From the NCBI GenBank assembly GCA_002344975.1, contig DDUV01000087.1, positions 14,630 to 78,629 on the forward strand: a stretch of DNA of 64,000 bases, in the 5' to 3' direction. Below the pieces are notes generated by a model that saw only the letters and a program-made list of their open reading frames with translations, did no database searches and was not told the DNA's origin. Shown here piece after piece: positions 28,201 to 35,989 of this stretch. The position numbers were made by a program, and so were the translations under genes. Within the stretch, counting starts at the first letter, position 1. Every line of letters begins with the position of its first letter. The stretch comes from Saprospiraceae bacterium UBA2329 (GTDB lineage Bacteria; Bacteroidota; Bacteroidia; Chitinophagales; Saprospiraceae).

Positions 28201-29143
28201 GGGTGGGGGAGTTGACGGTGATGGTTACATCGCGTACCAATGTACAAGGCCCGGCAGTAATGGTTACTCCAAAGTTTAAATTTCCACTATGGCCTGGAGG
28301 GATGATGACGGTTGGATTTGCGATTGAAGGATTCGTTAGGTAGCCTATATTTTCTCCATACCAGGCAAAAGAATAAGGCCCCGGATATCCGCTCACCACT
28401 ACGTTTAGCGATACGTTGGAACCCGCGCATACAGTGGCCGGAGTCGCGGTTGCTGTGGCCATCATGGTGGAGCACCCGGGAATGCAGCTCCCATCGTCCA
28501 CCGTTGCATTGGGGTTGTAATTGGGAGAGTCCGGGTTGGTACACCCACATATTACAGGGGTAGGATAAATAAAGGTTACGTTGGCGGCCACGCCTACGTC
28601 TGCGCCTGCGTGGTCGGCAATACAAACCTGCGCTGTAATGGGGCCGGCAGGGCAGCCCGCCCACAGGGCGGCAAAAGTGCTCACGGTACTCACTCCGCAA
28701 GAGTTATCGGCCGTAATGCCATAGCTGCCGCCGCCCAATGCAATACCGTTTTCGGGGTCGCCGCCACCGCCATCTGAAAATGATACCGGCACAGGGCTTC
28801 CCGGAGAACCTATATCGTTGCTGTTGCCGCAAGGGCAGCCGCCGGTGCAACTACCTGATACGCCCGGACGGTTCATCACCATGAGCGTGTTGCCGCAGGC
28901 CTGTATAAATACACTCAAATCGCCCTGCCAGGTATGCTGCAATTGCATTTGCAAGCCGGTGGGCAAGCCCGTTAGGCTGGGATCAAACGTAAACGTTGTG
29001 CAATAAGCCGTAGCCGGGCTGCCGTTGACGGGCGTTGAGGCATCGGGGAGAGGAATGGTGGGGTTGGAGCATTGGCTGTAGCCGTTTTGGCTAATAATGA
29101 GAATGAGCAGTGTTGCTGAAAAGGCTTGTAGCAGTTTGTTCAT
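22211..29143 (-). CDS. Giant repeat adhesin with T9SS type B (gliding-associated) C-terminal domain
   Basis: This 2310-residue secreted protein has a signal peptide (ending NGYSQ), then a region resembling a proprotein-convertase P-like domain (HTWQGDLSVFIQ, SFSDGGG) and a calcium-type motif NPDSPNYNPNATVDDGSC. Next come 20 tandem Ig-like units of ~70 residues (about residues 316-1720), each with the pattern I-x-G-x-x-x-C ... Y-x-W-S ... GxYxVTVTDxxGC. Four longer units of ~83 residues follow, then one SprB-type repeat (CFGDTDGSILIGGVTGGTPPY) and the CHU_C domain (VFIPNAFSPNNDGTND to FKGDVTLIK). Such proteins are exported by the type IX system and act as surface adhesins or gliding components. 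The conserved Cys pair in each unit suggests one disulfide per domain. The exact ligand is unknown. Confidence 0.93.
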   Translation of the reverse strand: MNKLLQAFSATLLILIISQNGYSQCSNPTIPLPDASTPVNGSPATAYCTTFTFDPSLTGLPTGLQMQLQHTWQGDLSVFIQACGNTLMVMNRPGVSGSCTGGCPCGNSNDIGSPGSPVPVSFSDGGGGDPENGIALGGGSYGITADNSCGVSTVSTFAALWAGCPAGPITAQVCIADHAGADVGVAANVTFIYPTPVICGCTNPDSPNYNPNATVDDGSCIPGCSTMMATATATPATVCAGSNVSLNVVVSGYPGPYSFAWYGENIGYLTNPSIANPTVIIPPGHSGNLNFGVTITAGPCTLVRDVTITVNSPTPPTIIGPPGVCPNQSAVLFVSGAYSSYSWSVPPGGSGPNITVNQPGTYNVTVTGAGGCPAVGSFTLDQFPLPVPQITGPPAICSGQSVVLDAGPGFSSYVWTPGGPGQSIVVTSPGSYAVAVTNAEGCTGVGQFTLTQAPSPTIGIFGNNQICPGGELTLSAEFGYSNLTWSNGTSGPTTTISAPGVYTVSGTDVNGCTGTGQITVTALSAPAPIITGDLVLCTGEQTVLSVAPIYLSYQWSNGQFGPSSITVTQPGTYSITATTVNGCTVTSSQTVTSAAAPIPFISGDLTVCPGVNAVLSVQSGFSSYQWSEGSSGPLAVVPGPGTYTVTVTNSAGCSGTDVVTVSLANVPAPIISGPNQICPGASAALNAGPGYSSYAWSTSSNAQQININAPGSYTVTVTNSEGCPGTANLIVTTAPVPNPVISGNLSFCAGTNTTLNAGPGFSTYAWTGGGSGQSLMVNTPGSYAVTVTNSNGCSGSASVTVASTPNPVPTLTGPTNICPGNSATLGVGQTFNTYSWSTGVSTPTISTTTAGTYTVTVTDAAGCIGSGSRTVQLFTPPAPQINGPTQFCFGSTATLNAGTGYTNYQWSASGSDSTLVVSNSGSYTVTVTDGNGCTGTATFQTTELPEVLPAITGDDDLCAGQSSATLTASAGYTSYQWSNMQSGQQISVAAGGAYSVTVTDGNGCNGTASATVTANTPPTVSISGALQYCQGASTTLSANAGFSTYAWSTIAASSGITVNAPGNYSVTVTDSNGCTAQASVAVVQNPNPTPVISGLTQICTGGQTVLSAPAGFSNYAWSNAGSSASTTINTPGAYSVTVTDANGCSGTANVTVTQVPQLQPAVTGTLYYCAGGNTVLDAGNGYATYNWSNSAVGQQLTVSAPGSYTVSVTDANGCSGQATVSVTERALPLPQITGPTQYCEGNSVALASNAAFSSYQWSTGASTQNINLSTPGAIGLTVTDAFGCVGVTSVNVIEHPLVQPNITGNLSFCQGQQTILDAGTGFVTYQWSNAASSRNITVNAGGNYAITVTDANGCVTNGSVAVVEFLVTAPQISGILEFCAGDNVVLTATPGYASYVWSNSQSGASNTVTQGGFFSVTATDVNGCTSSNGVTIVRHPLPNVSIGGSASFCIGGFTTLNAGAGFAQYAWSSGSNAQTVQINTPGIVSVTVTDANGCVNSDDITITQDTELSPQISGPLQFCPGTQTTLDAGPGFATYQWSNSSGSQSVTITQPGTYTVSVTDAFGCSGSGSVQVNLFPQPQPTIQGVPSFCVGNTPTLSSASPFASYVWSTGSTQPQITVSIAGTYSLTVTDDNGCIAATSRDVTTNPLPVFSISGNDFFCTGAASTLSVPGTFSSYQWSGGQQTPQISASTPGNYAVTVTNQFGCVASQSIQVAQVNLPISDAGPGRELTCNNPVATLGGTGTSQGGGYSYLWSGPGITAANATLRQPQVNVSGAYQLIVTDVLYGCQSILSGVNVADLTALPAISAAALDTLDCVTPSIVISGNGSATGANFSYQWLNAAGVPISGANQLSYTTAQPGQYTLRVVNTYSGCVSERPVVVAQDIQLPVAEAGAPRHLNCIVTADALDGSSSASGPGMAYLWTTVGGNIVSGSTGIAPVINRPGRYILRVTNQRNGCVSTDSVTVTQDIAIPTALAGQDQEIDCLHPTVQINGTGSSTGAIMRYEWLLAGSSAIISNSLALDVASPGTYTLRVVNTQNGCSASDLVIVSENPERPRALQPVLDNPTCFGDTDGSILIGGVTGGTPPYMYSVNGAAFRAQTFYPNLGGGTYSIVVQDATGCELAMEVSLPQGNDLVLDLGPDQFIRLGQRANVQAQYNIPENEVASFQWGATDSLPCNGCLQFEVRPFNTVIYSATLVDNNGCRITDDVTIFVANPREVFIPNAFSPNNDGTNDRLMVFAGEDVAYIRSFQVFNRWGESVFEVYNFPPNDPAYGWDGNHRAQLYNAAVFAYFAEVEFIDGSVKLFKGDVTLIK
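22985..28196 (-). repeat. Tandem repeat block coding 20 units of ~210 bp and 4 units of ~250 bp
   Basis: Within the adhesin gene the reading frame repeats with a ~210-bp period from about 28196 down to 23985 (20 units), then with a ~250-bp period down to about 22985 (4 units). Units are diverged at the DNA level, but motifs coding for VTVTDANGC and for the Y-x-WS core recur nearly unchanged, making unit loss or gain by recombination possible. Boundaries were set by eye on the protein. Confidence 0.85.
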
Positions 29144-29321
29144 ATCGGATGATTGGAAAAGTGAAGTTGTCTGTAAGATGTTTAAATGTGATGCTGTCTT
29201 TGGCAGAATGAAAGGTAAAATTTATGACATTGACATCTGTAAATCCGAACAAAATTTTTTCCTTATTTCCTGCCTGTTGACAGGCAAAGGTAATCTATCT
29301 TGCAAAAAAATTACAGCAAAA

Positions 29322-30413
29322 ATGGGTGGGTTTTTCCAATTTCCAATTTCAATTTCTACGGCTTGCATCCTCTTGTCCTTGTGTTGGTCGCTCGCCGGAT
29401 GCCATTCCAATACCGTCAACGAAGCGCCGACGCTTGATTTTGAGCAGCTTCCGTACCCGCAACTGTCTCAATATGGCTTCTTCAAAGGTAAAATGCAAAG
29501 ACTTCAACCCGCTATAGGCGTATTGCCATACGAAATGGCTACGCCTCTGTTTACAGATTACGCCCACAAAGCCCGCTTCGTGTGGATGCCCGCCGACGCT
29601 CAGGCTCAGGTGGATGAACGGGGCTACATCGTCTTCCCGGAGCATACCGTGCTGATCAAAAATTTTTACTACCCTGCCGACTTCCGGGATGCCGATTCTG
29701 AAAAAGATATGGTGGAAACGCGCCTGCTGATTCAACGAAATGGTCGCTGGGAGGCTTTTACTTACGAATGGAACAGCGCCGGAACAGAGGCCGATCTTAT
29801 GCAGGTGGGCAATATCCGCCCCGTAGCCTGGACTTCGGAAAGCGGTGAAAAAATGCAGATAGATTATGTCATTCCCAACAAAAATCAATGCAAGAGTTGC
29901 CACAACATGAACGACGCCGTGCAGCCCATCGGCCCCAAAGTGCGCAACCTGAATTTTGAACTGACCTACCCGGACGGCGCTACGGCCAATCAATTGTTGC
30001 GCTGGCAGCAGGAAGGCTATTTGGCAGCAGGAGATTATTTGCCGCAGCACCCTGCCGTGCCGATATGGAACGAGGCCCAAAGTGGAACGCTGGCCCAGCG
30101 CGCCGCCGCCTACTTGGATGCCAACTGCGGTCATTGCCATCGCCCGGAAGGGCCGGCCAATACCACCGGTACTTTTTATCATTGGGAAGAAACGGAACTC
30201 ACCCGGCGCGGCGTGGGCAAGGCGCCCGTAGCTGCGGGCAAAGGCTCCGGCGGGCGGCATTTCGGCATTGTGCCCGGCCAACCGGAATCCTCCATCCTCG
30301 TCTATCGCATCGAATCTACCGACCCCGGCGAGATGATGCCCGAATTGGGTCGGGTGGTGCCGCACCGGGAGGGGATTGCTTTACTGAAAGAATGGATACA
30401 ATCGTTAAATTAA
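29322..30413 (+). CDS. SO2930-family diheme c-type cytochrome lipoprotein
   Basis: This 363-residue protein starts at MGGFFQFPIS..., which places a lipobox (SLAGC, Cys27); longer in-frame starts run back into the adhesin promoter region. Two heme-attachment motifs are present, CKSCH at 190-194 and CGHCH at 269-273. Blocks such as FFKGKMQRLQPAIGVLPYEMATPLFTDYA and RPVAWTSESGEKMQIDYVIPNKNQCKSCH and PGQPESSILVYRIESTDPGEMMPELGR match the SO2930 / HNE_0200 family as I know it. It is probably an envelope electron carrier; the usual partner, a parallel beta-helix protein, is not adjacent. Confidence 0.82.
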   Translation: MGGFFQFPISISTACILLSLCWSLAGCHSNTVNEAPTLDFEQLPYPQLSQYGFFKGKMQRLQPAIGVLPYEMATPLFTDYAHKARFVWMPADAQAQVDERGYIVFPEHTVLIKNFYYPADFRDADSEKDMVETRLLIQRNGRWEAFTYEWNSAGTEADLMQVGNIRPVAWTSESGEKMQIDYVIPNKNQCKSCHNMNDAVQPIGPKVRNLNFELTYPDGATANQLLRWQQEGYLAAGDYLPQHPAVPIWNEAQSGTLAQRAAAYLDANCGHCHRPEGPANTTGTFYHWEETELTRRGVGKAPVAAGKGSGGRHFGIVPGQPESSILVYRIESTDPGEMMPELGRVVPHREGIALLKEWIQSLN

Positions 30414-30470
30414 AACAATTCTCGCGCCATGCATACCATCAACATTATCACATTCATGGTTGCCTTTAGA

Positions 30471-31712
30471 CTACGTCTTCACCACCTTCTCCACCACCTT
30501 TCCCACACTAAGCCCCTGAACCACAATGGAAAATACCACTACGATGTAAGTAACGGTGAGCATGAGATCGCGGGGCATACCGGCACTGAGCGTCAGGGCT
30601 AAGGCAATGGAAATACCGCCGCGAAGACCGCCCCAAGTCATGATGAGATCGGTACGAGGTACGAATTCGAGGCGTTTTTGAAACAATCGCACCGGCAGCC
30701 ACAGCGAGGCATAACGGGCCAGCAGCACCACCGGAATGGCGATGAGACCGGCCAAAACGTAGTTGTCCTCAAAATTGATGACGATGATTTCCAAACCTAT
30801 GATGACAAAAAGCAGGGCGTTGAGCAGCGTGTCTATCAATTCCCAAAACTTGTCCACATAGCGCTCGGTGGTTTCAGACATGGAAGAGGTGCGAAAACGC
30901 TCGTGCCCCACCATCAGGCCCGCCACCACCATAGCCAGCGGGGCGGAAAAGTGCAGGGTGGCTGCCAACAAAGAGCCTCCCATGACAATGGCTAAGGTGA
31001 TGAGAATTTCCACCTCATAATTATCTATGGTGCGCATGAGGTGGTAAGCTGCGAAACCCAGCGCCAAGCCCAGCGCGATACCGCCGCCCACTTCTTCCAA
31101 AAACAACAGCCCGATTTCATCCCAGTGGATTTCCTGCATACCTGCCCGCGCTAATTGAAACAAACTGAGAAACACCACCACGCCTATGCCGTCGTTGAAA
31201 AGGCTTTCACCTACTATCTTGGTTTCCAATTTTTTAGGGACGCCGGCTTTCTTCAAAATACCCAAAACGGCTATGGGGTCGGTAGGCGAGATGAGCGCAC
31301 CGAACAACAGGCAGAAAATGAAGGGAATGTGCAGCCCCAGCAAGGTGAATACGCCGTACATCAGTCCGCCGACCAAAAAAGTGGAGGCTACTACGCCCAA
31401 AGTGGCAAACATGACGATGGGACCTCTTTGAGCTTTCAGTTGACTGAAATCAACATGCAGGGCGCCCGCAAACAATAGAAAGCCGAGCATGCCCTCCATG
31501 AGTACTTTGGTAAAATCTATGCTCCTCACAAACTCGGCTTCCACGGCTAAAATTTCAGGCGAAATGCGCCCCACCAGCAACATAGCCGTCGAAAACAGGA
31601 TGGAAATGAGCATCAGCCCGATGGTGGTGGGCAGCTTGAGAAAACGCACATTGATGTAGCCGAAAGCCGCGGCCAGCACAATCAGGATGGCGGCTATGGT
31701 GAAGATGTCCAT
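30471..31712 (-). CDS. Na+/H+ antiporter, CPA1 / NhaP type
   Basis: This 413-residue inner-membrane protein has about 11-12 hydrophobic segments. The ion-site region LISPTDPIAVLGILKKAG and the NhaP-type GESLFNDGIGVVVFLSLF block identify the CPA1 cation:proton antiporters, which exchange Na+ or K+ for protons in pH and salt balance. There is no long cytosolic C-terminal domain. It is the third gene of a leftward cluster after prolyl oligopeptidase and DinB (36 bases downstream of dinB). Confidence 0.9.
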   Translation of the reverse strand: MDIFTIAAILIVLAAAFGYINVRFLKLPTTIGLMLISILFSTAMLLVGRISPEILAVEAEFVRSIDFTKVLMEGMLGFLLFAGALHVDFSQLKAQRGPIVMFATLGVVASTFLVGGLMYGVFTLLGLHIPFIFCLLFGALISPTDPIAVLGILKKAGVPKKLETKIVGESLFNDGIGVVVFLSLFQLARAGMQEIHWDEIGLLFLEEVGGGIALGLALGFAAYHLMRTIDNYEVEILITLAIVMGGSLLAATLHFSAPLAMVVAGLMVGHERFRTSSMSETTERYVDKFWELIDTLLNALLFVIIGLEIIVINFEDNYVLAGLIAIPVVLLARYASLWLPVRLFQKRLEFVPRTDLIMTWGGLRGGISIALALTLSAGMPRDLMLTVTYIVVVFSIVVQGLSVGKVVEKVVKT

Positions 31713-31748
31713 TGATACGATGGTTTGTTCAAACTACCCCGAACAACC

Positions 31749-32279
31749 TCAGTTGCCGAGTGTTCGCTCAATTTGCCCCTGATGTCTTTGGATGTGTATT
31801 TCAAAAAAATGGAGCATTTGCACCAACGACAACTTTCCGGCCAGCGGGTGTTTGTACAGGGCTTTGGCATGGTAGCCTTCCGGCAGATTTTCCAGCAGCT
31901 CGCTCAAACTCTCCCGCTGCTTGCGCCATTGCTGTATGGTTTCTTCTAAAGTGGAAGTCTCCGGGAGTACGTCGTCGCCTACTCCTTTGGGGGCTTTGTA
32001 TTTGAAGGGCAACACAAAATTGATGCGCACCAAAAACAGCCGGAATGCTCCGGCTATCCCGGCAGGTTTCAGTTCCGGATTGAAACTCAGCTTTTTGCGA
32101 ACATAGCGCTCCGAAAGCGTCTCGGCCTGTATGAGGTGGTGCATGACTTGCAAAACAGACCATTGCTGCGGCCCCGGCCTGCGATTGAGGTGCTCGTCAC
32201 TGTGCGCTTTGAGCTGCTCGTACATTGCTTCAATCATGTCATTGACTGCCCGTAGCCGCCGTGATAGGGATGGGTGCAT
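31749..32279 (-). CDS. DinB-family four-helix-bundle protein
   Basis: This 176-residue protein starts at MHPSLSRRLRAVN, chosen because a longer frame would read into the preceding gene. It shows the DinB/YfiT layout: an N-terminal helix with QQWSVLQVMHHL (H47-H48) and a C-terminal HFFEIHIQRHQGQIE (H157, H162, H166), giving the three-histidine metal site of the family. Members are metal-dependent enzymes, often thiol S-transferases (including bacillithiol transferases), but the substrate here is unknown. It starts two bases after the prolyl oligopeptidase stop codon, so coupling is likely. Confidence 0.85.
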   Translation of the reverse strand: MHPSLSRRLRAVNDMIEAMYEQLKAHSDEHLNRRPGPQQWSVLQVMHHLIQAETLSERYVRKKLSFNPELKPAGIAGAFRLFLVRINFVLPFKYKAPKGVGDDVLPETSTLEETIQQWRKQRESLSELLENLPEGYHAKALYKHPLAGKLSLVQMLHFFEIHIQRHQGQIERTLGN

Positions 32280-32281
32280 GT

Positions 32282-34399
32282 TTATTTTATTTTGGTTTTG
32301 GTATTGAAAAAGAAAAAGGCCCACACATCCGCTGCCTCCTCAATAACTTTGGAAACAGGCTTGCCCGCGCCATGCCCGGCCCGCTCCTCAATGCGAATGA
32401 GGACAGGATTGGAGCCTTTGTGGCTTTTTTGCAATTGTGCGGCAAACTTGAACGAATGCGCCGGCACTACCCGGTCGTCGTGGTCGGCCGTGGTGACCAT
32501 CGTGGCAGGGTATTTCACGCCCGGCTTCAGATTGTGCAGCGGCGAGTAGGCATACAGGTTTTTGAAATGCGCAGGGTCTTCGCTGGAGCCGTACTCCGGT
32601 ATCCAGCCTTTGCCGACAGTGAACAAGTGATACCGCAGCATATCCATCACGCCTACAGCCGGTAGCGCTACCGCAAACAGATCGGGCCGTTGGGTCATGC
32701 AGGCGCCTACGAGCAAGCCGCCGTTGGAGCCTCCGCCGATGCCAAGTTTGCCTTGGGAGGTATATTTTTCGCGAATGAGATACTCCGCCGCTGCGATAAA
32801 ATCATCAAAAACATTCTGCTTTTTGAACAACATGCCCGCCTGATGCCAAGCCTCTCCGTATTCGGCGCCGCCGCGCAAATTGGGCATGGCATAAATACCG
32901 CCGTTTTCGAGCAAGGCCAGCCGGGAAGCACTGAATGAGGGGGTCAGATTGACGTTGAAGCCGCCATAACCATAGAGGTAACAGGGGTTTTTGCCGTTCA
33001 TTTTCAGTCCTTTTTTATAGACCAAAAACATGGGTACTTTGGTGCCGTCTTTACTGGTATAAAAAACCTGTTGCTCTACATAATCTTCAGGATTGAACTG
33101 GAGCGGCGACTCAAAAAACGGCTCGGAAACGCCGCTGACCACATCATACTTAAATATGGTGTTGGGATAAACAAAAGAGGTAAAGGCATAAAACAACTCC
33201 TTGTCGCCGGCCTTTCCGCCCAGTCCGCCGGCACTGCCCAAGCCCGGCAGTTTGATTTCCTTGCGGTCGCTGCCGTCGTAGTTCATCTGATAGATGCGGC
33301 CGGTGGCATTTTCAAGGTACGATGCAAACATTTTGCCGCCGCCGGTACTCACGTTTTCCAGCAGATTGTCTGTTTCCGGCAGGATTTCCTTCCAATTTTT
33401 TTGCTCAGGCTTGGCGGGGTCCACCGATACGAGGCGGTACTTGGGTGCGCCAATGTCGGTGAGGATTAGAAAACGACCATTGATATGTTCCACCACACTG
33501 CTTTTGTTGGCATATCCTTCAAAAAGCGGGCGCATGGGGCCGTCGTTTTGCAAGTCTTTGTAGTATGTGGCGTATCCATCGGTACCGGGTGCAGCATACA
33601 TGATGAAGTACTTGTGGTCTTCTGTAACGCCTCCGTAGTGGTAGTAATCGGGGTTTGCCTTGTCTTCGTAAATGAGTTTGTCCTTGCTTTGGTCTTCGCC
33701 TATTTGGTGGTAATATATGGAGTGAAACTGATTGTTGCCGCTCAGTTCGGCGCCTTTGGCCGGTTGCGGGTAGCGGCTGTAAAAGAAGCCGTCTTTGTGC
33801 CAGGAGGCGCCCGAAAACTTGACCCATCGGAGCACATCGGGCAGTTGTTTGCGGGTGGCGATTTCCATCACGCGAATTTGCTGCCAGTCGGAACCAGCTT
33901 CTGATTGGGCGTAAGCCATGTACCGGTTGTCGTCGGAAGGGCCGAGTAAACTTACGGAAACCGTGCCGTCGGAAGATAGGGTATTAGGGTCAATAAAGAC
34001 CTCCGCCTGCCCTTTCAGTCCTTTTTGTATATAAATAACCGACTGATTTTGAAGGCCGTCGTTCTTGTAAAACAGGTAATACTCGCCCGCTTTTATCGGG
34101 GCCGAAAAGCGAGGGTAATTGATGAGTTCGGTGATGCGTTTTTTGAGCGCATCGCGATAGGGAATTTGAGACAGATAAGTCGAAGTGACCAAATTTTGCT
34201 CCTTCACCCAGGCGCTCGTTTCCGGGGAATTGTCGTCTTCGAGCCAGCGGTAGGGGTCGGACACGAGCGTTCCGTGGTAATTATCCGTTTGGTTGTCTGC
34301 TCTGGTAGTTGGGTATTTCACGGTTATTTTGTTTTTGCCGGTTTGAGCGCCAACAGCCGTATAGCTGAGCGTAAGCGCAATAAAAAGAAGGAATCTCAT
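32282..34399 (-). CDS. Prolyl oligopeptidase (serine peptidase family S9A)
   Basis: This 705-residue protein has a signal peptide (MRFLLFIALTLSYTAVGAQ), so it is likely periplasmic. The N-terminal beta-propeller begins DPYRWLEDDNSPET and the C-terminal alpha/beta hydrolase holds the nucleophile S558 in GGGSNGGLL, the aspartate in TADHDDRVVP and H676 in RAGHGAGKP. The family cleaves short peptides after proline. Length is that of the classic enzyme. A minus-strand promoter (TTG 34449-34447, N16, TACTTTTG 34430-34423) stands 23 bases before the ATG. Confidence 0.95.
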   Translation of the reverse strand: MRFLLFIALTLSYTAVGAQTGKNKITVKYPTTRADNQTDNYHGTLVSDPYRWLEDDNSPETSAWVKEQNLVTSTYLSQIPYRDALKKRITELINYPRFSAPIKAGEYYLFYKNDGLQNQSVIYIQKGLKGQAEVFIDPNTLSSDGTVSVSLLGPSDDNRYMAYAQSEAGSDWQQIRVMEIATRKQLPDVLRWVKFSGASWHKDGFFYSRYPQPAKGAELSGNNQFHSIYYHQIGEDQSKDKLIYEDKANPDYYHYGGVTEDHKYFIMYAAPGTDGYATYYKDLQNDGPMRPLFEGYANKSSVVEHINGRFLILTDIGAPKYRLVSVDPAKPEQKNWKEILPETDNLLENVSTGGGKMFASYLENATGRIYQMNYDGSDRKEIKLPGLGSAGGLGGKAGDKELFYAFTSFVYPNTIFKYDVVSGVSEPFFESPLQFNPEDYVEQQVFYTSKDGTKVPMFLVYKKGLKMNGKNPCYLYGYGGFNVNLTPSFSASRLALLENGGIYAMPNLRGGAEYGEAWHQAGMLFKKQNVFDDFIAAAEYLIREKYTSQGKLGIGGGSNGGLLVGACMTQRPDLFAVALPAVGVMDMLRYHLFTVGKGWIPEYGSSEDPAHFKNLYAYSPLHNLKPGVKYPATMVTTADHDDRVVPAHSFKFAAQLQKSHKGSNPVLIRIEERAGHGAGKPVSKVIEEAADVWAFFFFNTKTKIK

Positions 34400-34422
34400 A
34401 GAAAGTTTGATTTAAATTCGGT

Positions 34423-34449
34423 CAAAAGTAATCTATTTTGGGAATCCAA
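34423..34449 (-). promoter_or_regulatory. Promoter of the prolyl oligopeptidase-DinB-antiporter cluster
   Basis: On the minus strand TTG (34449-34447) and a perfect -7 TACTTTTG (34430-34423) are separated by 16 bases, one short of the usual 17-23 spacing in Bacteroidota. It stands back to back with the promoter of the DUF1624 gene. Confidence 0.5.
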
Positions 34450-34463
34450 GTGTTAAAGTTGCA

Positions 34464-34491
34464 TTGGATTCACAGCAAAGGCGTAATTTTG
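34464..34491 (+). promoter_or_regulatory. Promoter of the DUF1624 acyltransferase gene
   Basis: TTG (34464-34466), 17 bases, then a perfect -7 TAATTTTG (34484-34491) match the Bacteroidota promoter pattern. The predicted start lies about 80 bases before the coding region, whose first in-frame start codon is a TTG. Confidence 0.6.
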
Positions 34492-34575
34492 CAGACGAAA
34501 ACGGCAGAAGAAAATTTTGTGACGAAACGCCCGGCGATCCGTTCAAAATAACACTCTTGCAGCGCGTGTGGCCGC

Positions 34576-35886
34576 TTGGTTCATCTTCTTAATCGCTCTC
34601 ATTTGGATCACATATCTTCTACGGCAGTTACTTCCCCGAAAATCAGGTTGCATTTTCTGGATGCGCTGCGTGCTTTTGCCATTCTGATGATGCTTCAGGG
34701 GCATTTTGTGGATACCCTGCTTGCCCCGGAATACCGTGACCTCAACAGCCCGATATTCAATGCTTGGACATTTATGCGCGGCCTCACGGCGCCGGTGTTC
34801 TTCACAGTCACAGGTATTGTGTTTGTCTTTTTATTATTGAAAGAAAATAAGCCACTCAAGGAGCATGTGCGTGTTCGCAAGGGCATACGCAGAGCCTTTT
34901 TTCTGCTGGCGCTGGGCTATTTGCTCAAATGGAATGTTTACAGCGTGCTCTCGCTGAATTTTGCGCCCTATCATATTGCCGTGGACGTATTGCATGTCAT
35001 CGGTCTGGCCCTTTTGGCGCTGATCGGTATATATGCCTTCCACAGAGTGACGGGGGCGTCTTACCCGTTTGTTTCCGGACTGCTGGGGCTGTCTGTCTTT
35101 CTGGTTTTTCCTGTCATTGAGCAAGCGGATTGGTCCAACCTACCCATCGTTTTTCAAAACTACATGACGATGGAAAACGGATCTACTTTTACGATCCTCC
35201 CCTGGCTGGGCTATACGCTCATTGGCGGCGTCATTGGTTCAGTAGTGCATTATCATACGGCATGGTTCAAGCAGTGGTGGATGCCGGTGCTGTTATTGAC
35301 GGCAGGTCTGTGGTTGCATTTTAGTTCTTACACCATTTTTACCAATATACATCAAATGCTCGGCTGGGATTTATCTCAGATGTGGTTGAGTAAGCAGTAT
35401 CTCTTTTGGCGTTTCGGCCATGTATTGGTGGTGCTTTCTTTGTTTGTGTTTTTCGAGCAGATTTTAAAAAAGGGGTTCCATCCCTTGTTCCTCAAAATCG
35501 GCTCCGAAACGCTCACCGTTTATGGAGGCCATTATGTGATTTTGTACGGAACCTGGTTTGGTATTGGCCTGTCTCAGTTGTGGAAACGATCACTTACTCC
35601 GGAACAAACGCTTTTGGGAGTAGCGCTTTTTGAACTGTTTTTTATCCTGCTGATTGCGCACATCGAAAAAGTACGCCAGGTGTGGTACGAGGCATTGCCG
35701 GCCATGCTGGTACGCGCTTTTCGCAAAATCCGCGTCATGGTGTTGAGGCGCAGCCGGCGCATTCTGTTGGAATACCGCCGGGAGCAACCCGCTATCGTTC
35801 AAGCCATTCAGGTTATGGCATTCCAGATATTGCACCGCGCTTTTCACCTGATTCCCGCAAATACGCTTCGTCGTTACACAAAATAA
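34576..35886 (+). CDS. DUF1624 / heparan-alpha-glucosaminide N-acetyltransferase-like membrane protein (TTG start)
   Basis: This ~436-residue integral membrane protein has about ten hydrophobic segments. Its N-terminus (RLHFLDALRAFAILMMLQGHFVDTLL) fits the DUF1624 / HGSNAT catalytic family, which moves acetyl groups across membranes, and PVFFTVTGIVFVFLL follows as expected. There is no ATG or GTG in frame before the conserved region: the candidates are TTG at 34576 and TTG at 34603, so a non-AUG start is likely. The last ~70 residues are a basic, arginine-rich cytosolic tail. The acceptor sugar is unknown; envelope glycan modification is a guess. Confidence 0.8.
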   Translation: MVHLLNRSHLDHISSTAVTSPKIRLHFLDALRAFAILMMLQGHFVDTLLAPEYRDLNSPIFNAWTFMRGLTAPVFFTVTGIVFVFLLLKENKPLKEHVRVRKGIRRAFFLLALGYLLKWNVYSVLSLNFAPYHIAVDVLHVIGLALLALIGIYAFHRVTGASYPFVSGLLGLSVFLVFPVIEQADWSNLPIVFQNYMTMENGSTFTILPWLGYTLIGGVIGSVVHYHTAWFKQWWMPVLLLTAGLWLHFSSYTIFTNIHQMLGWDLSQMWLSKQYLFWRFGHVLVVLSLFVFFEQILKKGFHPLFLKIGSETLTVYGGHYVILYGTWFGIGLSQLWKRSLTPEQTLLGVALFELFFILLIAHIEKVRQVWYEALPAMLVRAFRKIRVMVLRRSRRILLEYRREQPAIVQAIQVMAFQILHRAFHLIPANTLRRYTK

Positions 35887-35989
35887 TCCTTGAGAAATCT
35901 TTAACGATTCGGGTTAAAGTGTATTAAATTGCTGGACATTCAGCGAGGAAGGCAGTAATTTGGCCCCTGAAATCAAAGCACTCTAAACA

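Noticed and set aside
29097..29321. 75-codon N-terminal extension of the diheme cytochrome
   Set aside because: It would run through the promoter region and start of the divergent adhesin gene and would bury the lipoprotein signal that begins at 29322.
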